Assembly: GCA_947497185.1 (NCBI GenBank)
Contig: CANMFL010000005.1
Location: 368,743-432,742 of the forward strand
DNA length: 64,000 bases
Origin: an uncultured Paracoccaceae bacterium
GTDB lineage: Bacteria; Pseudomonadota; Alphaproteobacteria; Rhodobacterales; Rhodobacteraceae
Reading direction: 5' to 3'
Shown: one piece after another, positions 28,353 through 38,502 of the stretch
How positions within the stretch are numbered: the first letter of the stretch is position 1
Layout: every line of letters begins with the position of its first letter
Notes under the pieces: generated by a model
What the model saw: the letters and a program-made list of their open reading frames with translations, nothing else
Told to the model about the DNA's origin: nothing
Database searches by the model: none
Made by a program: the position numbers and the translations under genes

Positions 28353-29864
28353 TCACAGCCCTAGTTTCGCGGCAACCAGCTTGTTCACTGCCGCTGGGTT
28401 CGCCTTGCCGCCAGTCGCTTTCATCACCTGACCCACGAAGAAACCGACCAGTTTCGGGTTCACCTTGGCCTTTTCGACCTGCGCGGGGTTGGCGGCGATG
28501 ATTTCGTCCACGGCGGCCTCGATCGCGCCTGTGTCGGTGACCTGCTCCATGCCTTCGGTCGCGACGATTTCTTCAGGATCGCGGTCAGAGGTGTAGGCGA
28601 TTTCAAAGACGTCCTTAGCGATCTTGCCGCTGATTTTGTCGGATTTGATCAGGCCGACAATCTGGCCCAATCGTGCCGCTGAAATCGGGCTATCAGTCAC
28701 GTCTTTGTCGTCTTTCTTAAGACGTCCGAACAATTCGTTAATGACCCAATTCGCGGCCAATTTACCGTCGCGACCATCTGCTACAGCCTCAAAAAACGCT
28801 GCATTCTCGACGTCGGCAGTCAGCACAGAAGCGTCATATTCGGACAGGCCAAAGTCAGCCATGAAACGGGTTTTCTTGGCGTCCGGCAGCTCTGGCAATT
28901 TCGACGCCAGATCATCGACCCAATCCTGTTCGATTTCCAAAGGCAGCAAGTCTGGATCGGGGAAATAGCGGTAATCGTGGGCTTCTTCTTTGGACCGCAT
29001 TGACCGTGTTTCGTTTTTGTCCGGATCGTACAGGCGTGTTTCCTGCACAACCTCTTGGCCGTCCTCGACCAGCGCAATCTGACGACGCGCCTCAACATCA
29101 ATCGCGGCTTGGATGAACCGCATCGAGTTCATGTTCTTGATCTCGCAACGGGTGCCGAGGTGGGAAAAGTCCTGTGTTTCCTGATACTTCTCGTATTGTC
29201 CTGGACGACAGATCGACACGTTCACGTCAGCCCGCAGGTTACCGTTTTGCATGTTACCATCACAAGTCCCGAGATACCGCAGGATCTGGCGCAGCTTGGA
29301 CACATAGGCGGCAGCTTCTTCTGGGCCTCGAATATCGGGGCGCGATACGATCTCCATCAGCGCCACACCAGTGCGGTTCAGGTCCACAAAGGACATGTTC
29401 GGGTCCATGTCATGCACCGATTTACCGGCGTCTTGCTCAAGGTGGATACGCTCGATCCGCACGTTACGGGCAACGCCATTGCCAAGCTCGACCAGCACTT
29501 CGCCTTCGCCGACGATCGGGTGGTAAAGTTGGGAAATCTGATAGCCCTGCGGCAAGTCTGGGTAGAAGTAGTTTTTGCGGTCAAACGCAGAGAACAAATT
29601 GATCTCGGCTTTCAGCCCCAGCCCCGTGCGGACCGCCTGCGCGACGCATTCTTCGTTAATGACTGGCAGCATACCGGGCATGCCCGCATCAACAAAGGCG
29701 ACGTTGCTATTCGGCTCTGCGCCAAACAGGGTCGAGGCACCGGAAAACAGCTTCGCCTTGGTCGCGACCTGCGCGTGGACCTCTAACCCGATAACAAGTT
29801 CCCAATCATGTTTCGCACCAGCGATCACTTTGGGGGCAGGGGTCGTATAAGTCAGGTCCAACAT
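28353..29864 (-). CDS. gatB: Aspartyl/glutamyl-tRNA amidotransferase subunit B
   Basis: GatB subunit of GatCAB, which amidates Glu-tRNA(Gln) and Asp-tRNA(Asn). The 503-residue product starts [20 protein letters not shown], followed by [19 protein letters not shown] and the [17 protein letters not shown] motif. The tail domain includes [15 protein letters not shown] and ends with the YqeY-like helical region. GGAGAGACCCC lies before the ATG. GatA and GatC are not adjacent in this window. Confidence 0.97.
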   Translation of the reverse strand: MLDLTYTTPAPKVIAGAKHDWELVIGLEVHAQVATKAKLFSGASTLFGAEPNSNVAFVDAGMPGMLPVINEECVAQAVRTGLGLKAEINLFSAFDRKNYFYPDLPQGYQISQLYHPIVGEGEVLVELGNGVARNVRIERIHLEQDAGKSVHDMDPNMSFVDLNRTGVALMEIVSRPDIRGPEEAAAYVSKLRQILRYLGTCDGNMQNGNLRADVNVSICRPGQYEKYQETQDFSHLGTRCEIKNMNSMRFIQAAIDVEARRQIALVEDGQEVVQETRLYDPDKNETRSMRSKEEAHDYRYFPDPDLLPLEIEQDWVDDLASKLPELPDAKKTRFMADFGLSEYDASVLTADVENAAFFEAVADGRDGKLAANWVINELFGRLKKDDKDVTDSPISAARLGQIVGLIKSDKISGKIAKDVFEIAYTSDRDPEEIVATEGMEQVTDTGAIEAAVDEIIAANPAQVEKAKVNPKLVGFFVGQVMKATGGKANPAAVNKLVAAKLGL

Positions 29865-29994
29865 GGGGTCTCTCCGTCAGGGTCTATGCGCGTTCTAAGT
29901 CAGGGGGCAGTCAGGGACAAGAGCGGGCGCACATTCGCGTAGCTTTGTAAAAGGCACTTGCCAAGATACGGCTTGGCGGGGCAAATTTTGGCGC

Positions 29995-30822
29995 ATGATG
30001 AAAGCCACGACAATTCTGGGGGGAATTCTGGCGATATGTGTGGGGGCCGCTGCGGTGGCCGAAACGCCTGTCAGGCCGACGTCCCGCGACGATGTAGCCA
30101 CAATGCAGGCAGAGGCCGCGTCTATGCGCCTCGCCGGGTTTCGTGTCCGCGAGCGCCCCGACTACATGATCCGGTATCCGGCTCTAGTGGAATCGGGTGA
30201 TCCGTCTGTGCGTCCCGTGGCGCGTTCGCGATTTTTACCAAACACCCGTTGGGACCACAAAGCAGGGTCCGATCTATGGACACGTGCGGCGATGACAGCC
30301 GTGAGCGGTCATGGTGAAGGCCTCGATTCGCTTGTGCCGCGTGACATCGACCAGTGGTGTCCCGCATACGAAGACAACGGCCCCGCAAAAAGACAGGCAT
30401 TCTGGGTTGGCGTCATGTCCGCACTCGCCAAACACGAAAGCACCTATAATCCGCGTGCCGTTGGTGGCGGTGATCGGTGGTACGGTTTGCTGCAAATCTA
30501 CCCAGACACGGCGCGGCGCTACGGTTGCTTTGCGCGGACTGGCGAAGCACTTAAAGACCCCGAAGACAACCTGTCCTGTGCCGCCCGCATCATGAATGTG
30601 ACCGTGGCACGCGACAACGCAATCGCCTTGCGCGACGGACGTTGGCGTGGGATCGCAGCCGATTGGGGGCCGATGTCGAACCGTGCAAAAACCTCTGAAA
30701 TGATCGCGTGGACCAACCGCCAAAGCTATTGCCAGCCGTCCGTCAACATCCGCCCACAGGCTCGTCCCGAAACAAATTTGCTGGCCGCAGTGTCAACAAT
30801 GACAGCCCCAACGGTAGACTAA
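29995..30822 (+). CDS. Lytic transglycosylase (SLT-type) domain protein
   Basis: A secreted murein hydrolase candidate, about 275 residues, with an N-terminal signal peptide (ATTILGGILAICVGAAAVAE). The catalytic region is ALAKHESTYNPRAVGGGDRWYGLLQIYPDTARRYGC, where the Glu in KHES is the presumed catalytic acid. The later segment DPEDNLSCAARIMNVTVARD is typical of SLT domains. Three Cys in the catalytic region could form a disulfide in the periplasm. Two consecutive ATGs (29995, 29998) could start it. Confidence 0.85.
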   Translation: MMKATTILGGILAICVGAAAVAETPVRPTSRDDVATMQAEAASMRLAGFRVRERPDYMIRYPALVESGDPSVRPVARSRFLPNTRWDHKAGSDLWTRAAMTAVSGHGEGLDSLVPRDIDQWCPAYEDNGPAKRQAFWVGVMSALAKHESTYNPRAVGGGDRWYGLLQIYPDTARRYGCFARTGEALKDPEDNLSCAARIMNVTVARDNAIALRDGRWRGIAADWGPMSNRAKTSEMIAWTNRQSYCQPSVNIRPQARPETNLLAAVSTMTAPTVD

Positions 30823-30836
30823 ATCGCCACGCTCGG

Positions 30837-30876
30837 GCTTCTTTGACTTCTTATAAATCCCCGCCGGAGGCTCCCG
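30837..30876 (+). repeat. Dispersed intergenic repeat (copy 3)
   Basis: GCTTCTTTGACTTCTTATAA followed by ATCCCCGCCGGAGGCTCCCG. It matches the left end of copies 1 and 2 and lies between the converging transglycosylase and acyltransferase genes. Confidence 0.7.
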
Positions 30877-30902
30877 CAACATCACTGCACGCGACGGCGA
30901 TG

Positions 30903-31766
30903 TTAACCCAGCCGTGGCAAAAGTGGCCGCGATACCGCCCGCATATCAATCTCGGGCCTCTGCGTTTCACCAAGTAACAGCGTCGCCTCGCGTAAAATCG
31001 CGATCCCGTCCTCTGCGGACTTCGGCAAATCGCCCCCCGCAATATGCGAACCAACAGTGATTTGAAACGGCTGCCGGTCTTTGTTCAAGGTCTCGTGGAA
31101 CAGTGTAATGTCGCGCAGCGTCGGGTGAATCTTATCGAAAAGATAAAACAGGGCAGAGTTCCGTGCACGGATATTAACCGGAATTACCGGTAGATCGAAT
31201 TTACGGGCAAGCATTGCGGCAGAGGTCATCCAAGGCCGTTCCCACAACCGCAAACCGCGTCGTTTTGCCAGCCTGCCGGACGGAAAAATAACGCCCAAGC
31301 GTCCCTGATCTGTTGCCTTGCGCACAAATTGCATGGTTTCTCTGGCCGCGCTGCGACTGCGTTTTTCAGGTCGCCATTCCACGGGGCAAATCATATCTGA
31401 CATCTGCGGCAAAATCCGTAGAATGTCTTTGTTTGCAAAGAAGTACGCGTCCGGACGCCGCTGCGCAATTACGTGGTTCAGGATAATTCCATCCGCGATA
31501 CCCGTCGGGTGGTTTGCGACAATCAAGGCAGGACCGTCGGTTGGCAGGTGCCCTAGCCCTGTGACTTGGACATATTGTGCAAGGCGTCGGCCCATTGTCG
31601 TCATGATCTCGTTCGAGGTCGCGTGCTGCATCGTTTCAGCCAGCGCCACCGTCTTTTCGTAGCCCAAGGCGTGGTCGAGGGTGCGTTGTGCAACGCGCGT
31701 CAGGGCCGTCTGGTTGGTTAACCATGGCGCGCGTTCATGAATCAGCGGATCAATACGGTGTCTCAT
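30903..31766 (-). CDS. PlsC-like lysophospholipid/ornithine-lipid acyltransferase
   Basis: About 287 residues related to 1-acylglycerol-3-phosphate acyltransferases and the 'putative hemolysin' acyltransferase group. The catalytic motif reads ANHPTGIADG, with the NHP..G..D spacing of the NHPLGGLD subtype rather than the usual NHX4D. A downstream FPSGRLAKR matches the EGTR-like acceptor motif. The frame runs to a TTG at 31787; the ATG at 31766 was preferred, although its TATAAGGAC site is very close. Membrane-associated. Substrate uncertain. Confidence 0.8.
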   Translation of the reverse strand: MRHRIDPLIHERAPWLTNQTALTRVAQRTLDHALGYEKTVALAETMQHATSNEIMTTMGRRLAQYVQVTGLGHLPTDGPALIVANHPTGIADGIILNHVIAQRRPDAYFFANKDILRILPQMSDMICPVEWRPEKRSRSAARETMQFVRKATDQGRLGVIFPSGRLAKRRGLRLWERPWMTSAAMLARKFDLPVIPVNIRARNSALFYLFDKIHPTLRDITLFHETLNKDRQPFQITVGSHIAGGDLPKSAEDGIAILREATLLLGETQRPEIDMRAVSRPLLPRLG

Positions 31767-31825
31767 GTCCTTATAAATGTGATTCAACCGTAACGTTTAA
31801 ATGACATCATGCGATTTGGTGGCGA

Positions 31826-34384
31826 TTATCCGCTGGACAGGATGCGCGTCACCATTTCCATCGTATCGCGCGACAAGTCCGACGTCGCAGCGATCCGGTC
31901 CAACGCGGCCCGCATTTTGGTTTGGCGGTCCGTGTCGTAGCGGCGGAAGCTGTCGAATGCCGTCACAACACGCGCGGTTGTTTGCGGGTTGATCGGGTCC
32001 AGCTTGATCAGCCAGTCCGCCAGCAATTCATATCCGCTGCCATCCGCGCGGTGGAAACCTGCGGCATGGCGCGAGAATGCGCCGAACACCGCCCTGAAAC
32101 GGTTTGGGTTCTTGAGGTTGAAGTCGGGATGTTGGCTTAGCTTTTTTACAACCGCGATTGTTTTTTCTGGCGCGCTCAACGCCACTTGAAGGCCGAACCA
32201 TTTGTCCATCACCAAGCGGTCATCGCGCCATTGTGCTGCAAAATCCGCTGATGCCTTTTCACCGTGACCGTTCCAAAGCAGGGCAGACAGAGCGCCTATT
32301 TGTTGGGTCATGTTGTCCGCAGTTTCAAACAATGCTGTCGCTTGTTTACCCGCATCAACGCGCGTCAGTAGCCCCAAAATCGCTCGCGCGAGACTGCGTT
32401 TTCCTGCTGATGTGGCGTCCGGCGAATAGGGGCCAGACACGGACATTGCGGCATAAAGACTGGCAAGGTGATCTTGCAAATGCAGCGCCAGCGCATGTTT
32501 CAACGTCTGATGCGCCAAATGGATCGCATCGGGATCAGGCACATGTCCTGCGTTGTATAGCGATTGCGCCGTTTCGCCTTGCGACGGGAACGACAGCAGA
32601 AACGCGCGAAAGGCGGGGTCCAGTGTATTGTCGCGCACTGCCGTTAACATAGCGTCCAGATATGCCGTATCCGGTGGCGTGCCGTCCGTCACCATGCGGC
32701 ACAGCAACTCTGACACCAAAACGCGGCCTGCGTCCCAGCGGTTAAACGGGTCACTGTCATGTCCCAGCAATATCGCCCGATCCGCATTGGATAGCGGTTG
32801 GGTCAGGACGATCGGCGCAGTAAAGCCGCGGTTGATCGACAGGATAGGGCGGTCAGCCAATCCCGTGACGGTGATCGACGCGCAGAGGGCATCGAGTACG
32901 AACAGTTGTTCCGCCTGTAGTTCACTGCCATCACGACCAATCAAAGCATAGCGCAGCGGGATCACACGTGCAGGCCAATCATCACGGCTAGCGGCCTTGG
33001 TTGCTTGGGCGAGGTGTATCGTCAGCGTACCATTGTCGTTCCAATCCTCTGTTGCAGTCACATGTGGCGTACCCGGATCAGTCCACCAGCGGGCAAACTG
33101 GGTCAGATCCGTGTCCATCACAGATTCAAAACAGGCGCGAAAATCTTCAATCGTGGCGGCATCCCCGTCGTGGCGGTCAAAATACAGATCAAGCGCTGCT
33201 TTATATCCTGCATCGCCGGCAAGCGTATGCAGCATGCCGATGATCTCGGCCCCTTTTTCATAAACCGTAGAGGTGTAGAAATTGTTAATCTCGGAAAAGC
33301 TGGATGGACGCGGCGGATGCGCCAAGGGGCCAGCGTCTTCGCGGAATTGCGCCGCGCGCAGCGTAATCGCGTCGTCGATCCGTTTGACGGGGGCAGATCG
33401 CATGTCAGATGTGAACTGCTGATCACGGTAAACGGTCAGCCCTTCTTTGAGGCACAGCTGGAACCAATCACGGCAAGTAATCCGGTTGCCTGTCCAGTTG
33501 TGGAAATACTCGTGGGCGATGATTGCCTCAACCCGTTCAAAGTCCGCGTCGGTCGATGTCTCGGGCGACGCTAAAACGCAGCTTGAGTTGAAAATGTTCA
33601 AGCCTTTGTTCTCCATCGCGCCCATATTAAAGTCATCAACAGCGACGATGTTGAAAATGTCCAAGTCGTATTCGCGACCGTAGGTCTGTTCGTCCCACGT
33701 CATAGACCGCTGCAACGCGCCCATGCCAAAGGCACATTTCGCCTCGTCAGGGCCGGGGCGGACGTAGATGTTCAGATCGACCTTGCGGTCTGACATCGTG
33801 GTAAACGAACCGGGGTGCGCGACCAGATTTCCAGCGACTAGCGCGAACAAGTACGCGGGCTTTGGCCATGGGTCGTGCCATTCCGCCCAGCCATCGCCTG
33901 ACGTCTGTGGATTACCGTTGGACAGCAGCACGGGATAGTCGCCTTCGATCCGTACCGTAAAGACCGCCATCACATCGGGGCGGTCGGGGTAATAAGTGAT
34001 CTTGCGAAACCCTTCGGCCTCGCATTGGGTGCAGAACATGCCGCCGGACATATACAATCCTTCGAGGACGGTGTTGGTTTGCGGCGAAATCACCACTTCG
34101 GCTTCCCAAATAAACGGCGCGTCAGGGACGGGGCAGGTCAAGCCCTCGTTCGTGAGGGTAGGCGTCACGCTGGTCCCGTCAATTTTCGCCGCGATCAATG
34201 TCAATTCAGCGCCATGTAGAAAGAACGTCTTGTCCTGCGCATCAGGATTCGGTCGAAACGCAATCCGGCTGATGACGCGCGTCTCGGTCGGGTGCAGGTG
34301 GAACGTGAGATGCACATCGTCGATCAGATACGCAGGAGGCGTGTAATCCGCGAGACAGATCGTTTGCGGGGCGGAATGTGTCAT
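31826..34384 (-). CDS. pepN: Aminopeptidase N (M1 metallopeptidase)
   Basis: Zinc exopeptidase that clears peptides in the cytoplasm. The 852-residue product has the substrate-binding GAMENKGLNIF, the zinc motif HEYFHNWTGNRI with the downstream Glu in LKEGLTVYRDQQF, and the C-terminal helical solenoid of the E. coli-type enzyme. The frame is open to 34636, but ATG 34384 with AAAGGCTACGTG upstream gives the expected MTHSAPQTICLADYTPP N-terminus. The extra 84 residues would overlap the divergent gene. Confidence 0.95.
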   Translation of the reverse strand: MTHSAPQTICLADYTPPAYLIDDVHLTFHLHPTETRVISRIAFRPNPDAQDKTFFLHGAELTLIAAKIDGTSVTPTLTNEGLTCPVPDAPFIWEAEVVISPQTNTVLEGLYMSGGMFCTQCEAEGFRKITYYPDRPDVMAVFTVRIEGDYPVLLSNGNPQTSGDGWAEWHDPWPKPAYLFALVAGNLVAHPGSFTTMSDRKVDLNIYVRPGPDEAKCAFGMGALQRSMTWDEQTYGREYDLDIFNIVAVDDFNMGAMENKGLNIFNSSCVLASPETSTDADFERVEAIIAHEYFHNWTGNRITCRDWFQLCLKEGLTVYRDQQFTSDMRSAPVKRIDDAITLRAAQFREDAGPLAHPPRPSSFSEINNFYTSTVYEKGAEIIGMLHTLAGDAGYKAALDLYFDRHDGDAATIEDFRACFESVMDTDLTQFARWWTDPGTPHVTATEDWNDNGTLTIHLAQATKAASRDDWPARVIPLRYALIGRDGSELQAEQLFVLDALCASITVTGLADRPILSINRGFTAPIVLTQPLSNADRAILLGHDSDPFNRWDAGRVLVSELLCRMVTDGTPPDTAYLDAMLTAVRDNTLDPAFRAFLLSFPSQGETAQSLYNAGHVPDPDAIHLAHQTLKHALALHLQDHLASLYAAMSVSGPYSPDATSAGKRSLARAILGLLTRVDAGKQATALFETADNMTQQIGALSALLWNGHGEKASADFAAQWRDDRLVMDKWFGLQVALSAPEKTIAVVKKLSQHPDFNLKNPNRFRAVFGAFSRHAAGFHRADGSGYELLADWLIKLDPINPQTTARVVTAFDSFRRYDTDRQTKMRAALDRIAATSDLSRDTMEMVTRILSSG

Positions 34385-34463
34385 CACGTAGCCTTTTATT
34401 GAACCAATGGCGGTGCCAAACGTTGATTGACCAATCGTCGTATTGAAAACGAAAGGAAATGCC

Positions 34464-34715
34464 ATGTCAGCACCTGAAACCAATATCGAGAAGCAAGCCA
34501 AAAAGCACAAGGGACCACTGGCCGGAATGGCGGGTGTACTGGTTTTCGTTGGCGTGCTTTTGGCGGCCTTCGTTATTTGGACCGTGTATAACGGCGACAC
34601 ACCCGAGGGCGCGGAAACGCAGATCGACAGCCGCACCGGAACCGAAGTCGAAGTGGATGACGGTCCAGAGATCGAAACCGGTCTCGAAGGTATCGTCGCG
34701 CCGGTCGAGCAATAA
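34464..34715 (+). CDS. Small single-pass membrane protein, hypothetical
   Basis: 83 residues from the ATG at 34464 (AAAGGAAATGCC upstream; another ATG at 34443 is possible). A basic N-terminus (KQAKKHKG) is followed by one membrane segment (about 24-42, AGVLVFVGVLLAAFVIWTV) and an acidic periplasmic tail (VEVDDGPEIETGLEGIVAP). Not recognised. It is divergent from pepN. Confidence 0.65.
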   Translation: MSAPETNIEKQAKKHKGPLAGMAGVLVFVGVLLAAFVIWTVYNGDTPEGAETQIDSRTGTEVEVDDGPEIETGLEGIVAPVEQ

Positions 34716-34749
34716 CGGCTGTCATGAAACGGTGGTACGGTGGAAATGC

Positions 34750-34793
34750 AGGGCGGGATTTGCCGCCCTCAACATTGGTCAATAGATTTGACC
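34750..34793. other. Two short inverted repeats upstream of glcB
   Basis: AGGGCGG-GATTTG-CCGCCCT (34750-34769) may be a weak terminator for the small gene before it, although no T-run follows. GGTCAA-TAGAT-TTGACC (34777-34793) could be an operator for glcB, since it recalls GntR-family half sites. Neither is proven. Confidence 0.3.
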
Positions 34794-34881
34794 GCTCTTG
34801 TTGCCTATAGGAAACTTTTGCCGTACCCGTGTCCTAACGTATTGCTACGGCGTCGCGCCGCATACATGGAAGGGACCACAC

Positions 34882-37014
34882 ATGACTGCTTATATTGACC
34901 GTGATGGATTGCAGGTAGATCCTGTACTCGTTAATTTCATTGAACAAAAAGCGTTGCCTGATACCGGCATTGCGCCGGACGTGTTTTGGGCGGGCCTGTC
35001 TGGATTGATCCACGACCTCGGGCCAAAAAACCGTGCGCTGTTGGAGAAACGCGAAGCGCTGCAAGAGCAAATTGACGGCTGGCACGTCGCAAATCGTGGT
35101 CAAGATCACGATCCCGTCGCTTATAAGGCTTTCTTAACGGATATCGGATATCTGGTTCCTGAAGGGCCTGCTTTCGCGATTGAAACCAAAGACGTTGACC
35201 CTGAAATTGCCGCCATCCCCGGCCCACAACTTGTTGTGCCGATCACGAATGCGCGGTTCGCTCTGAACGCGGCAAACGCCCGTTGGGGTAGCCTGTATGA
35301 CGCGCTTTATGGCACCGATGCGCTGGGCAGCACGGCGCCAAAGGGCGGCTATGACGCGGAACACGGCGCGAAAGCGATTGCTTGGGGCCGTAAACATTTG
35401 GACGAAGTCGCACCGCTGGCCGACGGGTCTTGGGCTGATATCACGGACTTGTCTGTAGAAGACGGCGTTCTGGTGCCTGCGTTAAAGGATCCAAAGCAGT
35501 TCGTTGGCGGTAATGCTGACGATGCTGGTCTGACTGACGTCTTCTTGCGGGCCAACGGCCTGTTGATCGGTGTGGTCATTGATCCGACCTCCGACATCGG
35601 TAAAACCGACAAAGCTGGCATCGCGGATATCATGCTGGAAAGCGCGATCTCGGTGATTATGGACTGCGAAGATTCCGTCGCCGCCGTTGATGGTGAAGAT
35701 AAGGTTATCGCATATACCAACTGGCTTGGCTTGATGAACGGCACGCTGTCCGAAACTGTGACCAAGGGCGGTGAAACCTTCGAGCGCGTGCTGAACGACG
35801 ATATCGGTTTCACGGGCACAAAGGGCCACGAAATCCGCTACAAAGGCCGCGCGCTGATGTTGATCCGGAACGTTGGCCATTTGATGACAAATCCGGCAAT
35901 TCTGGACCGCGACGGCAACGAAGCGGGCGAAGGGCTGATGGACGCGATGATCACGACAATGATCGCGATCCACGACCTGAAACGTCAAGGCGGCAACACC
36001 GTCACGGGCTCTGTTTACGTCGTGAAACCTAAAATGCACGGGCCAGAAGAAGTCGCCTTCGCAGACGAGATTTTCACAGCCGTCGAAAAAGCGCTAAGCC
36101 TGCCACAGAACACTGTAAAGCTCGGCATCATGGATGAGGAACGCCGCACGTCCGCGAACCTTAAGGAATGTATCCGCGCTGCAAAATCGCGGGTCGCTTT
36201 CATCAACACAGGCTTCCTTGATCGGACGGGTGACGAAATTCACACCTCCATGGAAGCTGGCGCAATGGTGCCAAAAGGTGAAATGAAATCATCGGCTTGG
36301 ATCACGTCTTACGAGGATCGTAACGTTGATATCGGTCTTGCGTGCGGGCTTCAGGGCAAGGCGCAGATCGGTAAGGGCATGTGGGCGATGCCGGACCGCA
36401 TGGCTGAAATGCTCGAAGCCAAGGTCGGGCATCCGCTGTCCGGTGCAAACTGCGCGTGGGTGCCATCGCCGACTGCCGCGACATTGCACGCGACGCATTA
36501 CCACAAGATCGACGTTCTGGCGAAGCAACGCGAACTGAAAGCGGGCGGCCCACGCGGTACGCTGGACGATCTGCTGACGATCCCTGTCGCACGTGGCGCG
36601 AATTGGTCCGAAGACGAAATCACTCGCGAAATCGAGAACAACGCCCAAGGGATCCTTGGTTACGTTGTGCGTTGGATTGATGCGGGTGTTGGCTGTTCCA
36701 AGGTGCCTGACATCAACGATGTGGGTCTTATGGAAGACCGCGCGACGTGCCGGATTTCGTCGCAAGCTTTGGCAAATTGGCTGCATCACGACGTTATCAC
36801 CCAAGAACAGGTGATGGCAGGCATGCAGAAAATGGCCGCAGTTGTTGACCGTCAAAATGCCAACGACGCGACCTACATTCCTATGGCGCCGAACTTTGAC
36901 ACAGTGGCCTTCCAAGCCGCCTGTGATCTGGTGTTCCAAGGCCGCGTGCAGCCATCCGGCTACACCGAACCTGTCCTGCACCGCCGCCGTCAGGAATTCA
37001 AAGCACAATCTTAA
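34882..37014 (+). CDS. glcB: Malate synthase G
   Basis: Condenses glyoxylate with acetyl-CoA to malate; 710 residues, the size of monomeric isoform G. Key segments are [75 protein letters not shown] and the C-terminal [14 protein letters not shown]. The ATG at 34882 follows GGAAGGGACCACAC; the longer frame from 34798 has no ribosome site. The gene is followed after 26 bases by a GlcG-like gene, as in glycolate/glyoxylate loci. Confidence 0.97.
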   Translation: MTAYIDRDGLQVDPVLVNFIEQKALPDTGIAPDVFWAGLSGLIHDLGPKNRALLEKREALQEQIDGWHVANRGQDHDPVAYKAFLTDIGYLVPEGPAFAIETKDVDPEIAAIPGPQLVVPITNARFALNAANARWGSLYDALYGTDALGSTAPKGGYDAEHGAKAIAWGRKHLDEVAPLADGSWADITDLSVEDGVLVPALKDPKQFVGGNADDAGLTDVFLRANGLLIGVVIDPTSDIGKTDKAGIADIMLESAISVIMDCEDSVAAVDGEDKVIAYTNWLGLMNGTLSETVTKGGETFERVLNDDIGFTGTKGHEIRYKGRALMLIRNVGHLMTNPAILDRDGNEAGEGLMDAMITTMIAIHDLKRQGGNTVTGSVYVVKPKMHGPEEVAFADEIFTAVEKALSLPQNTVKLGIMDEERRTSANLKECIRAAKSRVAFINTGFLDRTGDEIHTSMEAGAMVPKGEMKSSAWITSYEDRNVDIGLACGLQGKAQIGKGMWAMPDRMAEMLEAKVGHPLSGANCAWVPSPTAATLHATHYHKIDVLAKQRELKAGGPRGTLDDLLTIPVARGANWSEDEITREIENNAQGILGYVVRWIDAGVGCSKVPDINDVGLMEDRATCRISSQALANWLHHDVITQEQVMAGMQKMAAVVDRQNANDATYIPMAPNFDTVAFQAACDLVFQGRVQPSGYTEPVLHRRRQEFKAQS

Positions 37015-37040
37015 TGTGATACATGAAGAGGAGGCCGCAA

Positions 37041-37469
37041 GTGGCTGAGATTACTATTGATAACGCCCGCACGATCATCGCGTCGACTATCGCCAAAGGA
37101 CAGGAAATGGGGCTCAAGCCTTTGTCCGTTGTGGTCTTGGATGCGGGTGGTCACGTCAAAGCGTTTGAGCGTGAAGATGGTGCCGCACCGGGTCGTTTCG
37201 CGATAGCCCACGGCAAGGCCTATGGCTGCGTGATGCTGGGCATGACCGGCACTGCGCAAATGGCGCGTGCCGAGCAACAGGCGTATTTTATGAACGCTGT
37301 GAACGGTGCGTTTGGCGGCCAAGTTGTGCCAGTGCCAGGCGGCGTGATTGTGCGTGACAACGACGATGCCGTGATCGGCGCTGTTGGCGTGACGGGCGAC
37401 ACCAGCGACAACGATCTCGAAGCCGCATTGGCTGGGATCGCGGCGGCTGGGCTTAAGGGCGACGGCTAA
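37041..37469 (+). CDS. GlcG/HbpS-like protein
   Basis: 142 residues of the GlcG/HbpS (DUF336) family, linked in other bacteria to glycolate use or heme binding. Conserved stretches are LSVVVLDAGGHVKAFEREDGA, the GKAYGCVMLG helix and GGVIVRDNDDAVIGAVGVTG, which forms the family's glycine-rich C-terminal motif. The start is GTG at 37041, placed seven bases after a near-perfect AGAGGAGG site. Position downstream of glcB supports a glyoxylate-related role, by inference. Confidence 0.85.
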   Translation: MAEITIDNARTIIASTIAKGQEMGLKPLSVVVLDAGGHVKAFEREDGAAPGRFAIAHGKAYGCVMLGMTGTAQMARAEQQAYFMNAVNGAFGGQVVPVPGGVIVRDNDDAVIGAVGVTGDTSDNDLEAALAGIAAAGLKGDG

Positions 37470-37481
37470 CGCATGATACTT

Positions 37482-37509
37482 CCCCCGTCCGTTTTAAAGC
37501 GGGCGGGGG
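37482..37509 (+). terminator. Probable terminator hairpin after the glcG-like gene
   Basis: Ten-base-pair GC-rich stem CCCCCGTCCG / CGGGCGGGGG (one G-U pair), loop TTTTAAAG, 12 bases after the stop codon. No T-run follows, so termination may be factor-assisted. Confidence 0.6.
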
Positions 37510-37725
37510 TACAAACATTGTCCGGAATGGTGTTCGAATACGACAGACACGTGAGATGTTCGCGACACTGCAAAGGCCCAATTCACGGCCCGCTTAATCA
37601 ATCATCTTAACGCCTATCTTTTGCAGTTGTGCGATTTAGACATCGGCACTGTGTATCCGTGAGGGTTTTCAAGGATCGTGGCCACGCTATACTTGGCGCG
37701 ACCCCGAAATAATTGAAAGCCTATC

Positions 37726-38502
37726 ATGTCTCGCCCCGTTATCGGCATCATTGCCAACGCACACACCATTAACGAAGATTACCACGTGCAAGCAGCGGGC
37801 GACTTAAACCTCCAAGCAGTCTGCGAAGCCGCTGGTGGCATTCCGATGATTGTCCCGGCGAACCCTGACTTGTTCGAGGTCCAAGAACTGCAAGCGTGCT
37901 GTTCGGGCTTTGTGTTCACAGGGGGCCGCCCAAACGTGCATCCCGAAGAATACGGCGAAGTCGAAACCGCCGCTCACGGTACATTTGATCGCCAGCGCGA
38001 CCGTCTTGTGTTGCCGCTGATCCGCGCTTGCGTCGATGCGGGCCAGCCGATCATGGGAATCTGTCGTGGTTTCCAAGAAGTGAACGTCGCATTTGGTGGC
38101 TCGCTTTACCCCGAAATTCGCGATTTGCCGGGTCGTGATAACCACCGGATGCCCCCTGACGGGACCATCGAGGAAAAGTTCGCGCTGCGCCACGAAATAA
38201 CTTTTGGTGAGAACGGCCCGTTCCACAAATTGATGGGCGCGCAAAAAGTCATGACCAATTCGCTGCACGGGCAGGGAATCAAGCGGGCAGGTGATCGCAT
38301 TGTGGTTGATGGTTACGCCCCAGACGGCACGCCAGAGGCGATTTTTGTCAAAGACGCGCCCGGATTCACTTATTCTGTGCAGTGGCATCCTGAATGGCGG
38401 GCGTCCGATGATCCTGTTTCACGGCCTCTGTTTTCGGCATTTGGCGACGCATGTCGCGCTTGGGTTGCGGGTCGTCAGGAATTTGTTTTGAAATCAGCCT
38501 AG
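37726..38502 (+). CDS. Class-I glutamine amidotransferase, gamma-glutamyl-GABA hydrolase-like (C26)
   Basis: Probably hydrolyses a gamma-glutamyl amide, like PuuD. The 258 residues have FTGGRPNVHPEEYG, the nucleophile elbow MGICRGFQEVN (Cys near residue 113) and the catalytic His in SVQWHPEW with the downstream acidic residue. The length matches the family. No puuA or puuC partner is present nearby, so the true substrate is unclear. The gene appears to be transcribed alone. Confidence 0.9.
   Translation: MSRPVIGIIANAHTINEDYHVQAAGDLNLQAVCEAAGGIPMIVPANPDLFEVQELQACCSGFVFTGGRPNVHPEEYGEVETAAHGTFDRQRDRLVLPLIRACVDAGQPIMGICRGFQEVNVAFGGSLYPEIRDLPGRDNHRMPPDGTIEEKFALRHEITFGENGPFHKLMGAQKVMTNSLHGQGIKRAGDRIVVDGYAPDGTPEAIFVKDAPGFTYSVQWHPEWRASDDPVSRPLFSAFGDACRAWVAGRQEFVLKSA

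Noticed and set aside
29055..29786. 243-residue forward frame opposite gatB
   Set aside because: Lies wholly within conserved gatB sequence and has no recognisable domain.
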